The notes under the pieces: generated by a model
The model's database searches: none
What the model was told of the DNA's origin: nothing
The model's input: the letters and a program-made list of their open reading frames with translations, nothing else
Translations under genes and position numbers: made by a program
Source: JADGGM01 sp025449955
GTDB taxonomy: Bacteria > Gemmatimonadota > Gemmatimonadetes > Gemmatimonadales > Gemmatimonadaceae
Length of the DNA: 64,000 bases
NCBI GenBank assembly: GCA_036554285.1
Contig: DATBNO010000073.1
Span: forward strand, 1-64,000
Reading direction: 5' to 3'
Shown here: in pieces, positions 9,452-17,884 of the stretch
How positions within the stretch are numbered: position 1 is the first letter of the stretch
Layout of the letters: every line of letters begins with the position of its first letter

Positions 9452-10410
9452 GCGCGAAGATGCGCGCTCCGCGCGCGCGGGTTGGCCTCGACCTCGGCGT
9501 CGCTCGCGGCGACCGCTTTGCGCGTGAGCGTCGTGCCCAGCGCCTTTCCTCCGCACGTGCAGATGGGCTGTCGCGGCGGACACGTGCACGCCGCACTCCA
9601 TGCGCGAAACGCATTCTTCACGATGCGGTCCTCGCCCGAGTGATAGGCGATCACCGCCATCACGCCACCCGGCGTCAACCGATCGCGCAGCGACGGCAGC
9701 GCCCGCTCCAATCCGCCGAGCTCGTCGTTCACGGCGATGCGCACCGCTTGGAAGAGCCGCGCGAACACCGACGGCGACGTGCGCGGCGGCGCGCCCAGCG
9801 CGGCGCGAATCGCGTCCACCAAGTCGTCGCTCGTGGTGAACGGTCGCCGTTCGCGACGCCGCACGATTTCGCGCGCGAGGCGATGTGCGCGCGGTTCGTC
9901 GGCATAGTCCCGGAAGATGTGCGTGAGCGTGCGTTCGTCGGCCTCCTGCAACAGCGAGGCGGCATCGGGGCCGCCGTCGTGCCCTTCCATGCGCATGTCG
10001 AGCGCGGCTCCCTCGCGGAACGAGAAGCCACGCGCCAGATCGTCCAGTTGATGGGATGACACACCGAGATCCAGAAGAATGCCGTTGAATCGCGCGTCCG
10101 CAAGCGCTGCCACATCATCCAAGTCAGCGTAGTTCGCCGCGACCGCGCGAAATCTGCCCGCTGTCTCGAACGCCGCCAGTCGCTCGCGCGACGCTGCGAC
10201 TGCTTGCGGATCCCGATCGATCCCGGTCACGCGCACGCCGGCCTCGAGCAATGCCAGCGCGTGCCCACCGCCGCCGAGTGTTCCATCGAGCACGTCGTCG
10301 CACGCACGGAACAACTCGACGATTCGCGCGGCCATCACCGGCGCGTGATACTCGCTCGCCCACGCTCCAGGGTTGGACACCGTGTGCAATGGTTCGCTCG
10401 GGGGACGCAT
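9433..10410 (-). CDS. rsmH: RsmH (MraW), 16S rRNA C1402 N4-methyltransferase
   Basis: SAM-dependent methylase of 16S rRNA C1402 and the usual first gene of dcw clusters. The sequence shows EYHAPVM, the SAM-binding DGTLGGGGHA, the GILLDLGVSSHQLDD block and AYHSGEDRIVKN. The ATG at 10410 gives 325 aa. A promoter-like -10 (TAGTAT) overlaps that ATG, so the in-frame GTG at 10380 (starting VSNPGAW) may be the true start. No mraZ precedes it. The last bases overlap ftsL. Confidence 0.93.
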   Translation of the reverse strand: MRPPSEPLHTVSNPGAWASEYHAPVMAARIVELFRACDDVLDGTLGGGGHALALLEAGVRVTGIDRDPQAVAASRERLAAFETAGRFRAVAANYADLDDVAALADARFNGILLDLGVSSHQLDDLARGFSFREGAALDMRMEGHDGGPDAASLLQEADERTLTHIFRDYADEPRAHRLAREIVRRRERRPFTTSDDLVDAIRAALGAPPRTSPSVFARLFQAVRIAVNDELGGLERALPSLRDRLTPGGVMAVIAYHSGEDRIVKNAFRAWSAACTCPPRQPICTCGGKALGTTLTRKAVAASDAEVEANPRARSAHLRAWQSAA

Positions 10411-10438
10411 ACTAGCGGCGAACGGCGCGCGGCGTCAA
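10409..10438 (-). promoter_or_regulatory. Candidate sigma70-type promoter of the dcw cluster
   Basis: On the minus strand TTGACG (10438-10433) is followed after 18 nt by TAGTAT (10414-10409). Both boxes are near consensus. The -10 box includes the first bases of the longest rsmH ATG, which argues for a downstream GTG start at 10380 and a short leader. Hand-found, not computed. Confidence 0.4.
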
Positions 10439-10451
10439 GCGAGTCTCCTAA

Positions 10452-10486
10452 CGATAGCGCCCGCCGAACATCGGCGGGCGCATCGT
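10452..10486 (-). terminator. Strong hairpin after the secreted TPR gene
   Basis: A perfect 11-bp stem (10457-10467 with 10471-10481) has a 3-nt loop, and an outer 5-bp extension (ACGAT/ATCGT) continues it with one bulged base. It lies just after the stop of the minus-strand TPR gene and before the rsmH promoter. There is no T tract, so it could be a weak or Rho-assisted terminator or an mRNA-stabilising hairpin. Confidence 0.5.
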
Positions 10487-10503
10487 GTGTGTCGGGACAT
10501 CGA

Positions 10504-12237
10504 CTACTTGCAGTATTTCTTCACCTGTGCGTCGACCGCCGGCGAGTACTTCGGTATGATACTCAAGAGCTGGCTCGCCGTCTGTGTGCTCACGGACGCA
10601 CCCTCCGGCAAATAGATCTGCGCGTTGAGCAATCCGTCCTGCGCCGTCTTCGCGAGATCGCACTTCTTGTCGCTCTGGTTCTGCCGCACCGCGAGATCGG
10701 CGACACGGAAATAGGAGACGCCCATCAAGAACTTCGCTTGCGGCGTCGGCGAGATGGTGTCGCCGGCAGCCAATACTGCGATAGCGTTTTGGAACTCGGG
10801 AATACTCGGCTTGTGGCCGTTCGCGGTGTCGGACGCGGCTTGATACGCGGTGTTGCCCAACACGAGCAGGAACTGACCCACATTGCCTTTGTCTTCGCCG
10901 TTCGCGACGGCCTGCTTGAGGGTCGCGACCGCGCTGTCGGTCTGCTTGAGATCCATCTCGGCCTGCGCCTTGCGCAGGTACACGTGCTCCGACTTCGGAT
11001 CGATCTTGATGGCTTGGTTCGCCGCGTCGACAGCCGCCTGCGACTGACCGGCGAGCCGCTGCGTCTGTGAGTTGAGCGACCACAGCGCCGCATTGTTCTT
11101 GAACTTCGCGACGCCCTTGGCCGTCGTCTCCGCCGCCTTCTGCGGTTGTTGGATCAGCGCGTACAACGCAGCCTGACGCACGAAGTAGCTTGTGTCGGCC
11201 AACGACGTGTCCGTCTGCACCATCTGCTCGCCGGTTGTCGCGGCCTCTGCGTAATCCTTTGTGGCTTGGAGAATGAGCCACTTGAGGTGCACGAGCGTCG
11301 GATCGCCGGGGTTGTCCTGCACCGCCTGAATGATGATCGGCTTGGCGCGCGCTGCCCGTCCCGATGCGGCGATCTTCTGCGTGACGTCTTCCACCAACTT
11401 CAAATTCTTCGAGTCGACGGCGAGCTCGGCGGCCCACGTGTCGACCGCTTTGTCGAGAGCAGCCGTGTCCTTTTGCGCGTCGTACTTGGCTTTGTAGGCA
11501 TCGGCCAGGAGCGCTAACGCCGGCCGGTTCTTTGGGTCGATCTCGACCGCTTTCGCCGTCACCGCGATGACCGAGTCGGGCGGCGCCTTCGTCGCAAGGA
11601 ACGCGTTGCCGAGGCAGACACGCGCGATTGTCGACTGCGGGTAGGCGAGGATCGCTGCGCGCGCCGCCGTGATGCCATCCTGTGGCTGCCCATTCGCGAC
11701 GGCGAGCTCGCATTTTCGCTCATCGGCTAACTGCTTGCGCGCGTCCTGCACATCCTTCGACAACTTGTCGATCAAATCGCCCAGCTTGGCGCCCGAAAGA
11801 TCGGGCAGCGGCTGAACCATGCTGTTGTCGCGGGTGAGCACCATGCGCGTCTCGAGCTTGTACGCCTGGGCGTCGTGCGTGATGTTGCCCTCGAGGTACT
11901 CATCGGCGCGCAGCTGCGTCGCGAGCAGCTTCGACGTGATGGGGTCGGGCGTGCTGTCGCAACTGAAGCCGGATGCCTTGAGATTGTCGCAGACGGCTTT
12001 CTGCGGAATCACGAACAGATTCTTGATCGGGATGTCCGACGTGAGCTTGTCGATGACTTGGCCACTCACTTTGGGGCCAAGCCCGAGCTCGTTTCCCCGA
12101 AATGGGGCCACCATCATGCGCGGTGTTCCCTCAGGGATCGGGACGCGCCGGGTGATTTGCGCGGCGGCCGAAATCGGAGACCAGGCGAATGCGACCGCTA
12201 CCAATCCCCACACGGCTGCGCTCGCCCTGTAAGTCAT
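10504..12237 (-). CDS. Secreted TPR-repeat protein of unknown function
   Basis: The 577-aa protein starts at the ATG at 12237 with a clear Sec-type signal peptide (hydrophobic core about residues 8-20, cleavage near SAAAQ), so it is periplasmic or surface-associated. Residues about 25-160 form a non-TPR N-terminal domain with three cysteines, somewhat like TolB/CsgG-type N-terminal folds. From about residue 175 to the end it is helical with degenerate TPR units. A terminal YCK contains another cysteine. It stands alone, with a hairpin downstream and a tRNA upstream. Longer starts upstream exist but would hide the signal peptide. No specific function can be assigned. Confidence 0.8.
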   Translation of the reverse strand: MTYRASAAVWGLVAVAFAWSPISAAAQITRRVPIPEGTPRMMVAPFRGNELGLGPKVSGQVIDKLTSDIPIKNLFVIPQKAVCDNLKASGFSCDSTPDPITSKLLATQLRADEYLEGNITHDAQAYKLETRMVLTRDNSMVQPLPDLSGAKLGDLIDKLSKDVQDARKQLADERKCELAVANGQPQDGITAARAAILAYPQSTIARVCLGNAFLATKAPPDSVIAVTAKAVEIDPKNRPALALLADAYKAKYDAQKDTAALDKAVDTWAAELAVDSKNLKLVEDVTQKIAASGRAARAKPIIIQAVQDNPGDPTLVHLKWLILQATKDYAEAATTGEQMVQTDTSLADTSYFVRQAALYALIQQPQKAAETTAKGVAKFKNNAALWSLNSQTQRLAGQSQAAVDAANQAIKIDPKSEHVYLRKAQAEMDLKQTDSAVATLKQAVANGEDKGNVGQFLLVLGNTAYQAASDTANGHKPSIPEFQNAIAVLAAGDTISPTPQAKFLMGVSYFRVADLAVRQNQSDKKCDLAKTAQDGLLNAQIYLPEGASVSTQTASQLLSIIPKYSPAVDAQVKKYCK

Positions 12238-12314
12238 TGCCCTCACGTTCGCTACCCTCCGAGTGTTAATCTGATCTACCCCGAACATCGCCGATGGGGT
12301 CCCACAACAATACA

Positions 12315-12388
12315 TGGGCGAAGAGGGACTCGAACCCCCGACATCCTGCGTGTAAGGCAGGCGCTCTAACCAACTGAGCTATTCGCCC
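12315..12388 (-). tRNA. tRNA-Val (anticodon UAC)
   Basis: The minus strand folds as a standard cloverleaf. The acceptor stem GGGCGAA pairs with TTCGCCC, the D arm is GCTC...GAGC, the anticodon stem is CCTGC/GCAGG with loop CTTACAC (anticodon TAC, valine), the variable loop is 5 nt, and the T arm is GGGGG-TTCGAGT-CCCTC. The discriminator base is A and the 3' CCA is not encoded. Confidence 0.95.
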
Positions 12389-12491
12389 CCGGAAAACCTC
12401 GGGGTTGCCGCCGGCAGGCACGATCCTGGTCACGCACACTTCGCGCCCCCGAGCGACGGAAGCCTGTGGAACGGAGCGTTGCTGCTTCGCT

Positions 12492-12662
12492 TTACTTGAG
12501 GATTGCTAGCGGAATGAGACCGCAGTAACCAATCACCAGCAGAATCGGCGCGAGCGTTGTTCCGCCTCGCAGTAGATCGGCGTAACCCGCCGCAACACAG
12601 ACTGCTGCCGCAGCCCACCACACATAAGACCGCGGTTTGGATACACTCTCGGCTTTTGCCAT
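12492..12662 (-). CDS. 56-aa two-helix membrane protein
   Basis: This small ORF starts at the ATG at 12662 and stops at TAA 12492. It encodes a short basic N-terminus followed by two hydrophobic segments (about residues 13-29 and 37-55) separated by a small polar turn, ending in Lys. The composition is clearly that of a tiny inner-membrane protein, unlike the overlapping 89-aa frame, which is Cys/Arg/Ser-rich. No Shine-Dalgarno site is seen; CACTAT about 8 nt upstream of the ATG could be a -10 for a leaderless mRNA. Function unknown. It sits between tRNA-Val and the end of the chemosensory run. Confidence 0.6.
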   Translation of the reverse strand: MAKAESVSKPRSYVWWAAAAVCVAAGYADLLRGGTTLAPILLVIGYCGLIPLAILK

Positions 12663-12717
12663 AGTCGCATAGTGTGAATCCGCTGCCGTTGCATGTCAAG
12701 CGATAGTGGGCAGCGCG

Positions 12718-13770
12718 TTACGCGGATGTCATGTCATCGGGCGGTTCATCTTGTGGCGTCTCCACCTGTCCCGCCGACAGCAGTGCGGCCAGTGCATCCG
12801 CTTTCGCTCGACGCTCGGCCGCCGCTTCGGCCTCGCGCAGCTCATCCATGCGCCGCTGATCGCGACGTCTTCGTATTACGTACAACGGCACGATGACGAT
12901 GCCAAGGAGTCCGAGCGCGAGCGACATGTTCGCCATCACCGCGAGCGCACCGTAGCGCCGCATCGTGTGATCGCGCCACCGCTGCTGGAACGCATCCTCG
13001 GTGAGTCCGTATGCCCGGCGGATCGCCACATCCATGGAGAGCGTTTGCCGCCAATACTGAAAGAAGAGCGTGAGGCCGCGCTCCTTGTCGAGCGACGCGA
13101 GCTCGGTGACGGCGCGATACGACAGCGCGTACGCGGCGCCCGCTTCCGATTCGCCGCCCTGGAACTCCGCGTCGAGGGAATCGAGCGACGGAGCGCCGTG
13201 AAATACGAGACCGATACTCGTAGTGAGCACCGCATCGCGATCCCACTCGCCGGCGGAGACACTCGCGTATCCCTCATCGAACCATCGCGGCGGCAGGTCA
13301 TCCATGTATTCGTGGAGTGCCAAGTGCGCGAGCTCGTGTCTGAGCACCTGCATCGGATCGCCCGCGCCGGATCCGGCGGCGGAGCCCTGCATCACGATGC
13401 GGCGCTGATCGGGAATGGCGACGGCGGCGCCCCACTCCGGCGCACCCGATCCCGACCATTCGCGAAATCGCCGGTGGTCCGGTGCGATCGCGATGAGCAC
13501 GTGCTCCGTTGGGCGGGGCAATCCCGGGAACGTGTCGTTGGCCATCGCGTGCGCGAGCACAGAATGCGCGAGCGTGACGTCGCGCGGGTAGGCGACGACG
13601 GTGAAACGTCCTTCGTCCAACCGGATCGGCGGCGATTCGACTTGCGATGCTGCCCGCGGCGCGTGGCCGCCGAGCAACAGCGCGAGCGCGGCGACCAGGC
13701 CTACGCGGTGCGCGCGGGTGTGCCTCCCTCTTCGATGTGCTTCAGCATCTCGCCACAACGCTTGCCCCAT
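12718..13770 (-). CDS. Membrane-anchored MA-like zinc peptidase
   Basis: The protein is about 350 aa if the ATG at 13770 is used. It has an N-terminal signal segment (about residues 22-36), an extracytoplasmic domain with the gluzincin motif HELAH (145-149) and a downstream glutamate in WFDEGYA (166), then a C-terminal membrane helix (about 285-305) and a charged cytoplasmic tail. This matches the peptidase-MA-like architecture. The start is uncertain: the ATG lies 70 nt inside the upstream TPR gene, and no ATG or GTG occurs closer to the signal segment (a TTG at 13758 is the alternative). Last gene of the chemosensory run; substrate unknown. Confidence 0.75.
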   Translation of the reverse strand: MGQALWRDAEAHRRGRHTRAHRVGLVAALALLLGGHAPRAASQVESPPIRLDEGRFTVVAYPRDVTLAHSVLAHAMANDTFPGLPRPTEHVLIAIAPDHRRFREWSGSGAPEWGAAVAIPDQRRIVMQGSAAGSGAGDPMQVLRHELAHLALHEYMDDLPPRWFDEGYASVSAGEWDRDAVLTTSIGLVFHGAPSLDSLDAEFQGGESEAGAAYALSYRAVTELASLDKERGLTLFFQYWRQTLSMDVAIRRAYGLTEDAFQQRWRDHTMRRYGALAVMANMSLALGLLGIVIVPLYVIRRRRDQRRMDELREAEAAAERRAKADALAALLSAGQVETPQDEPPDDMTSA

Positions 13771-14570
13771 GGATTGAACTTGTTGGCGGCGAGTCCCGAA
13801 CGCCACGTCTCGAGCGCGTCGTCGCGCTTGTTGTCGAACCAGAGCACGCGGCCGAGCTCGTAGTACGCCTCGATGAGGTTGGGCCCGAGCGCCAGCGTCT
13901 TGCGGAAGAACGTCTGCGCGTCTTCGTACATCTCTCGTTCCGCATACACCAGACCGAGATAGAAGTGCGCGTACAGCGACGCCTTGCGGTCGTTGTCCAA
14001 CCGGATGGCCTTGGACAGATGTTCGATGGCTTCGCCGAAGATCTTCTTCTTGAGGCAGATGTAGCCGAGGTTGATGCGCGCGAGCGAGTTGGCGGGCTGG
14101 CGCATCAAGACTTTCTGGAAGTTGAGCAGCGCCTCGTCGTACTTGTCCTGGAGCATCTGCGCCCAACCGAGGAGCGATTCGGTCTGTGGATCGTTAGGCG
14201 ACAGCTCGAGGGCCTTGAGGAGGGCGCGCTCGGCGCCATCGTGATCGCCTAACGAAATGAGGCTCCAGCCCTTCTCGAGGTACGTGGACGCGCCGATGTG
14301 GTCGGCCATCACCGGGCGCTCGCCGCCGAACGCCGGCGCGTTGGTCGCCTTCGCCGCCGTGGCGCCGCTGACTTGCTTCCACCGTTCCACCAAGCGCTTC
14401 ACATCCTCGCGCAGCGTCGTGAGCTGCGCGATCTCCTGCTCGACCTCCTTGTAGAGCGCAATGATGTCCGCTTTGATCGCGTCGCGATCCGCGGCCGCTT
14501 GCGGTCCGTCGAGGCGCGCCTCGATGGCGCCCATGCGGGCGCGGAACGGTCGTCCGTCGACGTCAGCCAT
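13701..14570 (-). CDS. TPR protein at the end of the chemosensory run
   Basis: The 289-aa cytoplasmic protein has an N-terminal helical or coiled-coil stretch (about residues 25-70), a low-complexity linker, then five to six TPR units (about 90-275) with typical W/LG/Y/A/P spacing. It probably scaffolds other proteins. Its ATG overlaps the stop of the upstream cheW by 8 nt (ATGGCTGA), so it is coupled to the signalling genes, and its end overlaps the peptidase gene. No catalytic motif is seen. Confidence 0.85.
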   Translation of the reverse strand: MADVDGRPFRARMGAIEARLDGPQAAADRDAIKADIIALYKEVEQEIAQLTTLREDVKRLVERWKQVSGATAAKATNAPAFGGERPVMADHIGASTYLEKGWSLISLGDHDGAERALLKALELSPNDPQTESLLGWAQMLQDKYDEALLNFQKVLMRQPANSLARINLGYICLKKKIFGEAIEHLSKAIRLDNDRKASLYAHFYLGLVYAEREMYEDAQTFFRKTLALGPNLIEAYYELGRVLWFDNKRDDALETWRSGLAANKFNPWGKRCGEMLKHIEEGGTPARTA

Positions 14571-15051
14571 CCGACGAGGCCCCTCCCAGGCTCGCGCGTT
14601 GCAGCTCGAGATGTTCCGTGGCCGTGAGCAGCCGCGCCATCTCGAGCAGAATGATCATGCGTCCGTCGCGGTGCAGGAGACCGCGCACGTATTCGGCGTT
14701 GAGGCCTCTCAACAGCGACGGCGGCGGCGAGAGCTGTGCGCCATCGATGTTCACCACCTCGAGCACCGCGTCGACCAGCGCGCCCACCCATTCGTCGCCG
14801 GCGCGGAACACGATGATGCGGACGCCGGCCGTCGGCCGTCCGGCTTCGTCGAGGCCGAAGCGCCGGCGGAGGTCGATCACCGGGACCACGTGCGACTCGT
14901 ACTCGATGACGCCTTCCATCCAGTCCGGCAAGTTAGGCACCGGCGTGGGTGCCACCTGCCGCAGGACGCGCTCCACCGTCAGGATGTCGGCGGCGAAGTG
15001 TTCCTCCCCGACGCGAAAGGTCACGACTTGCTGTGAGGTTGCCGTCGTCAT
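14563..15051 (-). CDS. cheW: CheW-like coupling protein (copy 1 of 3)
   Basis: The 162-aa single-domain CheW/SH3-like protein couples chemoreceptors to CheA. It shows the usual beta-rich pattern: FRVGEEHFAADI at the start, PVPNLPDWMEGVIEYESHVVPVIDLRRRFGL, then IIVFRAGDEWVGALVDAVLEVV (each block described here in pieces). The CheA/receptor-binding NxRG-type turn is replaced by EYESH, so binding may differ from a canonical CheW. ATGA overlap with the upstream cheW-like gene. Confidence 0.85.
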   Translation of the reverse strand: MTTATSQQVVTFRVGEEHFAADILTVERVLRQVAPTPVPNLPDWMEGVIEYESHVVPVIDLRRRFGLDEAGRPTAGVRIIVFRAGDEWVGALVDAVLEVVNIDGAQLSPPPSLLRGLNAEYVRGLLHRDGRMIILLEMARLLTATEHLELQRASLGGASSDG

Positions 15052-15506
15052 TCGGACTCTCCGGTACGCGGTGTTGCACAGGCTTCGACCAACGCATCGG
15101 CATCGACAATGCCGACCAGGTCGCCGCCGCGTCGTTCGACGCCGAGCACCACGCCGGCGCCGGTGGCGCCCAAGGGTTGGTGCAGGCGGGACTGGTCCAC
15201 CATGATCACATCTTCCACGTCCTCGAGGGCGATGCCGATGGGCCGGTCGCCGCGGCGCAGAATGAGCACCGCCGCATGGGGCGTGGTGATGGGCACGCCT
15301 AACGCGGACTCGGGCGCGTACACGGGCACGTAGGCGCCGCGCACCGGGAACACGCCCAACATCCCGGCCGACATGTCCGGCACCGGCTCGAGGGTCGGCA
15401 TCTCGACCACCTCGAGCGCCGCATCGAGCGCGAGCGCGAACAGCTCGCCGCCCTGGCGGAAGAGCAGCATCTCGGTGCCGGTCCCGGGCGCGCCGCTCGC
15501 GGTCAT
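15048..15506 (-). CDS. cheW: CheW-like coupling protein (copy 2 of 3)
   Basis: The 152-aa CheW-fold protein is divergent from copy 1. It has FRQGGELFALALDA near the N-terminus, PVPDMSAGMLGVFPVRGAYVP in the loop where CheW has its conserved RG turn (VRG is present), and RGDRPIGIALEDVEDV. Two adjacent, non-identical CheW genes suggest different partners or a mixed array. It overlaps cheB by 4 nt (ATGA) upstream and the other cheW by 4 nt downstream. Confidence 0.82.
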   Translation of the reverse strand: MTASGAPGTGTEMLLFRQGGELFALALDAALEVVEMPTLEPVPDMSAGMLGVFPVRGAYVPVYAPESALGVPITTPHAAVLILRRGDRPIGIALEDVEDVIMVDQSRLHQPLGATGAGVVLGVERRGGDLVGIVDADALVEACATPRTGESE

Positions 15507-16600
15507 CGCGCCTCCTCCGTCCGGTCGCGCGCCACGAGCTCGGCGATCGCGACCGGCAATACGCTCAACGGCAAGATCCGGTCGACGCCGCCGCCTAACG
15601 CAGCGGCGTGCGGCATGCCGTAGATGATCGACGAGTCGCGGTCCTGCGCGAGGCCCGCGCCGCCGGCGTCGTGGATCGCCCGCAGACCGGCCGCGCCGTC
15701 GCGGCCCATGCCGGTGAGCACCACGCCGATCGTGCGCGCGCCGAACACCTCGGCCGCCGACCGGAACAGCGGATCGGCCGACGGACGCACACCCCAGATC
15801 GTCGGCGAATCATCGAGCGCAATCGTGGGCGCGCCCACGCCCTGCGCGCGCTCCACGCGCATGTGCCAGCCTCCCGGCGCCACGTACACGCGATTCGTGC
15901 GCACCGCGTCCCCGTGCATCGCCTCGACCACCCGCACGTTGCTCTGCGCGTCGAGTCGCTCGGCGAGACTGCGCGTGAACCCTGCCGGCATGTGCTGCAC
16001 CACGAGCACCGCCGCGTCGAGATCGCGCGGCAATCGCGGGATGATTTCGGCTAACGCGCGCGGGCCGCCGGTGGACGCCGCGATCACGACGGCGCGCGTC
16101 GCGGCTCCGGCGGCGCGCGTGTCGGGCACCACGGCGCGTTGGGCGGGCGCGTGCGGCTTCGCCAACACCTCGACGCCGCGCAAGTTCACCTGATCGGCGG
16201 CACGCAGCGCCTCGAGCAGCTGCTCGCGCACCGTGCCCAGGTCGAGGCTGATCGGGCCCGACGGCTTGCGCACGAAGTCGACCGCGCCTAACTCGAGCGC
16301 GCGGATCGTCAGGTCGCCCGCGTCCCCGGTGGCGGCGCCGCTCAGCATGATCACCGGGCGCGGCGACTCGCTCATGATGTAGCCGAGCGCGCCGATGCCG
16401 TCGAGCTCCGGCATCTCGACGTCCATAGTGACCAGGTCGGGATTGAGCGAGTGCACCTTGGAGAGCGCGTCGCGCCCGTTGCGCGCCGTGCCCACGACAC
16501 GAAAGTCGCCGGCGGCGTCGACCATTTCGGCCACCAACTTGCGCATGAAGGCGCTGTCGTCCACCACCAGCACGGTGCGGGGCGGCCTAGAGAACGACAT
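15503..16600 (-). CDS. cheB: CheB, receptor methylesterase/deamidase
   Basis: Removes methyl groups from chemoreceptor glutamates when phosphorylated by CheA. The 365-aa protein has a receiver domain (DD at 14-15, phospho-acceptor Asp60, Lys112) and a C-terminal methylesterase domain with the catalytic triad Ser176 in AASTGGP, His203 in VVQHMPAG and Asp301 in GMGRDG. All key residues are present, so it should be active. The cheD stop lies 14 nt inside its start and its end overlaps cheW by 4 nt. Confidence 0.96.
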   Translation of the reverse strand: MSFSRPPRTVLVVDDSAFMRKLVAEMVDAAGDFRVVGTARNGRDALSKVHSLNPDLVTMDVEMPELDGIGALGYIMSESPRPVIMLSGAATGDAGDLTIRALELGAVDFVRKPSGPISLDLGTVREQLLEALRAADQVNLRGVEVLAKPHAPAQRAVVPDTRAAGAATRAVVIAASTGGPRALAEIIPRLPRDLDAAVLVVQHMPAGFTRSLAERLDAQSNVRVVEAMHGDAVRTNRVYVAPGGWHMRVERAQGVGAPTIALDDSPTIWGVRPSADPLFRSAAEVFGARTIGVVLTGMGRDGAAGLRAIHDAGGAGLAQDRDSSIIYGMPHAAALGGGVDRILPLSVLPVAIAELVARDRTEEAR

Positions 16601-17069
16601 CGCCCTTCACCATGGATCGCACCTCGACCCGGCCCGATGCGATGTCGAAGAACACGCTGCGACCGTGGCCGCCGCCGACATCTTCACCCACGATCGGCAG
16701 GCGCGCTCGGCCTACCGCATCGCGCGTGGCCAGCAAGTTGCGCTCGCCCATCTGGAGCCCGTTGGCCGGCAGCAGCGCGGCGAACATGCTCGCGCCGCCC
16801 ACCAGGCGCGCGGTGATGCGCGTGGGCCGCGCGCCTAACCGCTGCATCTCCTCGAGCAAGAGGGGCACGGCCGATCCGGGGAACTTGGCGCGGTTGGACC
16901 GGTCCTGCGCCAGCGACTCGCTGGGCAACAGGACGTGCGCCAACCCGCCGATCTTGCGATCGGCATCGTGCAGCACGATGGCGACGCACGAGCCGAGCCC
17001 GATCGTGGTCAGCATCGCGTCGCCCTGCGCCGCGGCCGCATCGGCCACCCGCACTCGAATCTCCCTCAC
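16587..17069 (-). CDS. cheD: CheD, receptor glutamine deamidase
   Basis: CheD deamidates receptor glutamines and in the B. subtilis scheme is bound and regulated by CheC, which is also encoded in this run. From the GTG at 17069 the protein is 160 aa, the normal size. Catalytic Cys28 lies in TIGLGSCVAI and the His partner is His45 in LAHVLLP. A C-terminal NLLATRDAVG region also fits the family. The GTG overlaps the cheR stop by 4 nt (GTGA). Confidence 0.94.
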   Translation of the reverse strand: MREIRVRVADAAAAQGDAMLTTIGLGSCVAIVLHDADRKIGGLAHVLLPSESLAQDRSNRAKFPGSAVPLLLEEMQRLGARPTRITARLVGGASMFAALLPANGLQMGERNLLATRDAVGRARLPIVGEDVGGGHGRSVFFDIASGRVEVRSMVKGDVVL

Positions 17070-17884
17070 TGCCGCCGAAAAATGCGTTCGCGCGGTTCCA
17101 CGCCCTGAAAGCGGGATCGCGCGGGACCGAACAGCGTCTCGACCTTGCCCAACACCAGAAAGCCGCCCGGTGCGAGCGCCTCGTAGAACTTCTGGAACAG
17201 CATCTCCTGGGTGTCGCGGTCGAAGTAGATGAGGACGTTCCGGCACGCGATCAAATGCATGTCCGGCGCCGGCGGCCCGTCGCGCAGCAAGTCGCGCCGC
17301 TCGAAGCGCACGAGCCGCCGCACGTCCTCGGTCACCACGTGCGGCGTCGACGCCGAGAAGTAACGCTCGCGCAGCACGTCGGGCGTGTCGGCGAAGGCGG
17401 CTTCGACGTACGCACCGCGCCGCGCCGCCTCGAGACTCGCCCGGTCGATGTCGGTGCCGATCACGTTCACGCGGCCTAACCGGGGCGATTCGCCGCGGTC
17501 GACCACGTAGCGGTGCATGAGGATGGCGAGGGAATGCGCCTCCTCGCCCGAGGCGCACCCCGCGCTCCAGATGCGGAGCGCCGGATCCGGCAACGCCCAG
17601 AGCGCCGGCACGCACGTCGTCTCGATGGCGCGAAACGTCTCCCAGTTGCGGAACAACTTGGTGACGTTGATCGTGAGCGCATCGAGCAGCAGATCGTACT
17701 CGCGCGCGTCCGCATCGAGCACGCTCGCGTAGTCGGTGTACGTGTGGACGCCGCGCGCGCGCATCCGCACCGCGATCCGGCGGCGGAGGCATTTCTCCTT
17801 GTAGCTCGCGCACGCGAAGCCGCGCTCGCGCGCGATCTTCGCCGTGAGCGCCTCGAACGCGCGGTCCGTCGCCGTGTCGGTCAC
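17066..17884 (-). CDS. cheR: CheR, receptor methyltransferase
   Basis: SAM-dependent methylation of chemoreceptor glutamates. The 272-aa protein from the GTG at 17884 has the N-terminal helical domain (KEKCLRRRIAVRMRARG), the SAM motif SAGCASGEEAHSLA, GTDIDRASLEAARRGAY and the CRNVLIYF motif. The GTG overlaps the stop of the upstream DUF4388-TPR gene by 4 nt. An N-terminally longer reading would overlap that gene deeply and is rejected. Confidence 0.95.
   Translation of the reverse strand: MTDTATDRAFEALTAKIARERGFACASYKEKCLRRRIAVRMRARGVHTYTDYASVLDADAREYDLLLDALTINVTKLFRNWETFRAIETTCVPALWALPDPALRIWSAGCASGEEAHSLAILMHRYVVDRGESPRLGRVNVIGTDIDRASLEAARRGAYVEAAFADTPDVLRERYFSASTPHVVTEDVRRLVRFERRDLLRDGPPAPDMHLIACRNVLIYFDRDTQEMLFQKFYEALAPGGFLVLGKVETLFGPARSRFQGVEPRERIFRRQ

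Noticed and set aside
12430..12699. 89-aa minus-strand ORF near tRNA-Val
   Set aside because: Its composition (Cys, Arg, Ser, no hydrophobic helices) is implausible; another frame over the same bases gives a sensible 56-aa membrane protein.
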